Below, one piece after another: positions 63,096-64,000 of a stretch of DNA of 64,000 nt. How positions within the stretch are numbered: position 1 is the first letter of the stretch; each line of letters starts with the position of its first letter. The stretch comes from Hyphococcus lacteus. Its GTDB lineage: Bacteria; Pseudomonadota; Alphaproteobacteria; Caulobacterales; Parvularculaceae. Made by a program: the position numbers and the translations under genes. The stretch is from assembly GCF_041058985.1 (NCBI RefSeq), contig NZ_JBEHZE010000001.1, positions 1,302,001 to 1,366,000 on the forward strand. The letters run 5' to 3'. The notes beneath the pieces are model-generated. The model made no database searches. It was not told where the DNA came from and saw only the letters and a program-made list of their open reading frames with translations.

Positions 63096-63968
63096 TCAAG
63101 CGCCTTTTGGCCAGCGTCGGTGGAACCAAAGCCACTGACCTGGTCGCGCGCGAATGTCTTTTTCTATAGCTAAATTCATCAATGCCGTCAGGTCGTAGAT
63201 ATCTTTATTTAGATCTCCGCTTGGTGTGAACGCTAGTGGGTCGTGGAATTGAATATTGAACCGTGCGCCGTTTAATCGCTCTATACTGACGGGTGCGAGC
63301 GGGATTTTATACTTCAATGCCAACCGCGCCGCCGCATTTAGCGTCATGGCAGGGATGCCCATAAATGGTACAGAAATCCCGCTATTTAGTTTTTGATCCG
63401 TTAGCATTAAAAGCGAGCGTTTTTTATTGAGGGTGTCAAGCAGCGCGCGACTACCACGTTTCCCTTTCGGGATTTGGTATCGTGACATTACCTTTCCCCG
63501 TCGATTGATGATATATTCATCGGTAAGCGGATTGTTGGCAGCGCGATAAACGAAGCTTTGATCAACGCCTAATGATTCGAAAGCTGTTGGAATGACTTCC
63601 CAATTTGCAAAATGGCCTGAAAAAAAGATCGCAAAATGGCCATCCGTGACCAGGTCATCAAGCTTGTCTTTCCCTGTGATCGTGACGCGGCCGTTGGGAA
63701 GGTTCGGTTTTAGCTGTTCCAGGTGGGTAAACTCGGCGGCTGTTCGACCTAAATTTTCCCAGACTTTTTTTGTTGTGGCATTAATTTGCTTATCCGACCA
63801 ATCGGGGAAGGCTTTGCGTAGATTATTTTCCGCGCGCATAGAGACAGACCGAATAAGAGGGCCGACGATGCGCAGGAATTTACCCGAAACGAACGATGCG
63901 CCATTGAGACCGAGAATTTTAAAAAAACCGCTCAACATCAAGACAAGCCCAAGCTCAATGCGATGCAT
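63096..63968 (-). CDS. LpxL/HtrB-family lipid A acyltransferase
   Basis: A 290-residue membrane-associated acyltransferase of the LpxL/LpxM family, which adds secondary acyl chains to Kdo-lipid A. The catalytic motif HFANWE places His119 and Glu124 in the HX4E arrangement, and MLTDQKLNSGISVPFMG and AALALKYKIPLAPV-like segments follow. The frame is open to the edge of the window, so the true start may lie a little further upstream beyond base 64000. Divergent from the bfr group. Confidence 0.87.
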   Translation of the reverse strand: MHRIELGLVLMLSGFFKILGLNGASFVSGKFLRIVGPLIRSVSMRAENNLRKAFPDWSDKQINATTKKVWENLGRTAAEFTHLEQLKPNLPNGRVTITGKDKLDDLVTDGHFAIFFSGHFANWEVIPTAFESLGVDQSFVYRAANNPLTDEYIINRRGKVMSRYQIPKGKRGSRALLDTLNKKRSLLMLTDQKLNSGISVPFMGIPAMTLNAAARLALKYKIPLAPVSIERLNGARFNIQFHDPLAFTPSGDLNKDIYDLTALMNLAIEKDIRARPGQWLWFHRRWPKGA

Positions 63969-64000
63969 GACGGTGACCGGCCGATCTGGTCGGCGTTCGG

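Overview
This window is most likely chromosomal DNA of a marine-type alphaproteobacterium, perhaps near the Hyphomonadaceae/Maricaulales or Parvularculales. This is inferred from gene families and gene order: MetH split into two genes behind metF, a DUF2093 protein between xseA and an M23 peptidase, the block histone-deacetylase homologue / xseB / dxs / tlyA / TrmA-type methyltransferase, a VPLPA-CTERM protein, and SorA-type sulfite dehydrogenase. No rRNA, tRNA, CRISPR array, transposase or integrase was recognised.

Layout. 1-1.6 kb: ALDH7-type aldehyde dehydrogenase. 1.9-16.9 kb: a compact thiotemplate biosynthetic cluster. It holds a phosphopantetheinyl transferase, FkbH-ACP, KS-AT, ACP-aminotransferase-C, A-PCP, docking-C-A-PCP, and a convergent type II thioesterase. 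17.1-20.3 kb: an overlapping operon of two alpha/beta hydrolases and a MOP-family flippase. 20.4-25.0 kb: metF-metH1-metH2 behind a candidate SAH/SAM-type operator. 25-36 kb: a dipeptidase, SDRs, a MOSC protein, a histone-deacetylase homologue, a flavoprotein, xseB and dxs. 36-42 kb: RNA methyltransferases, aroC and pdxH. 42-49.6 kb: small exported proteins, VOC proteins, an amidohydrolase lipoprotein and a VPLPA-CTERM protein with a structured leader. 49.7-55 kb: hydrolases, purD and a Pro/Glu-rich TonB-like membrane protein. 55-59 kb: sulfite dehydrogenase, cytochrome c and a TPR protein. 59-64 kb: xseA, DUF2093, M23 peptidase, bfd-bfr behind a Fur-like box, a Kazal-type lipoprotein and an LpxL/HtrB-type acyltransferase.

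The most interesting element is the cluster. Its order (carrier-bound starter, KS-AT, ACP, aminotransferase, C) matches the beta-amino-acid-forming start of iturin/mycosubtilin synthetases, but the fatty-acid ligase is replaced by an FkbH glyceryl loader. Both adenylation domains read as glycine-like. Read colinearly it would make a 3-amino-4,5-dihydroxypentanoyl-Gly-Gly chain. No synthase protein has a terminal thioesterase or reductase, so release may fall to the type II thioesterase or to one of the two downstream hydrolases. One of these has Cys, and the other Gly, where the nucleophile is expected. These hydrolases resemble the pair in exosortase-A loci and share an operon with a flippase, so export or attachment to an envelope glycan is possible. 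The synthase genes look more AT-rich than the flanking housekeeping genes. Start codons were chosen by Shine-Dalgarno spacing and family length; several genes here use GTG or TTG.
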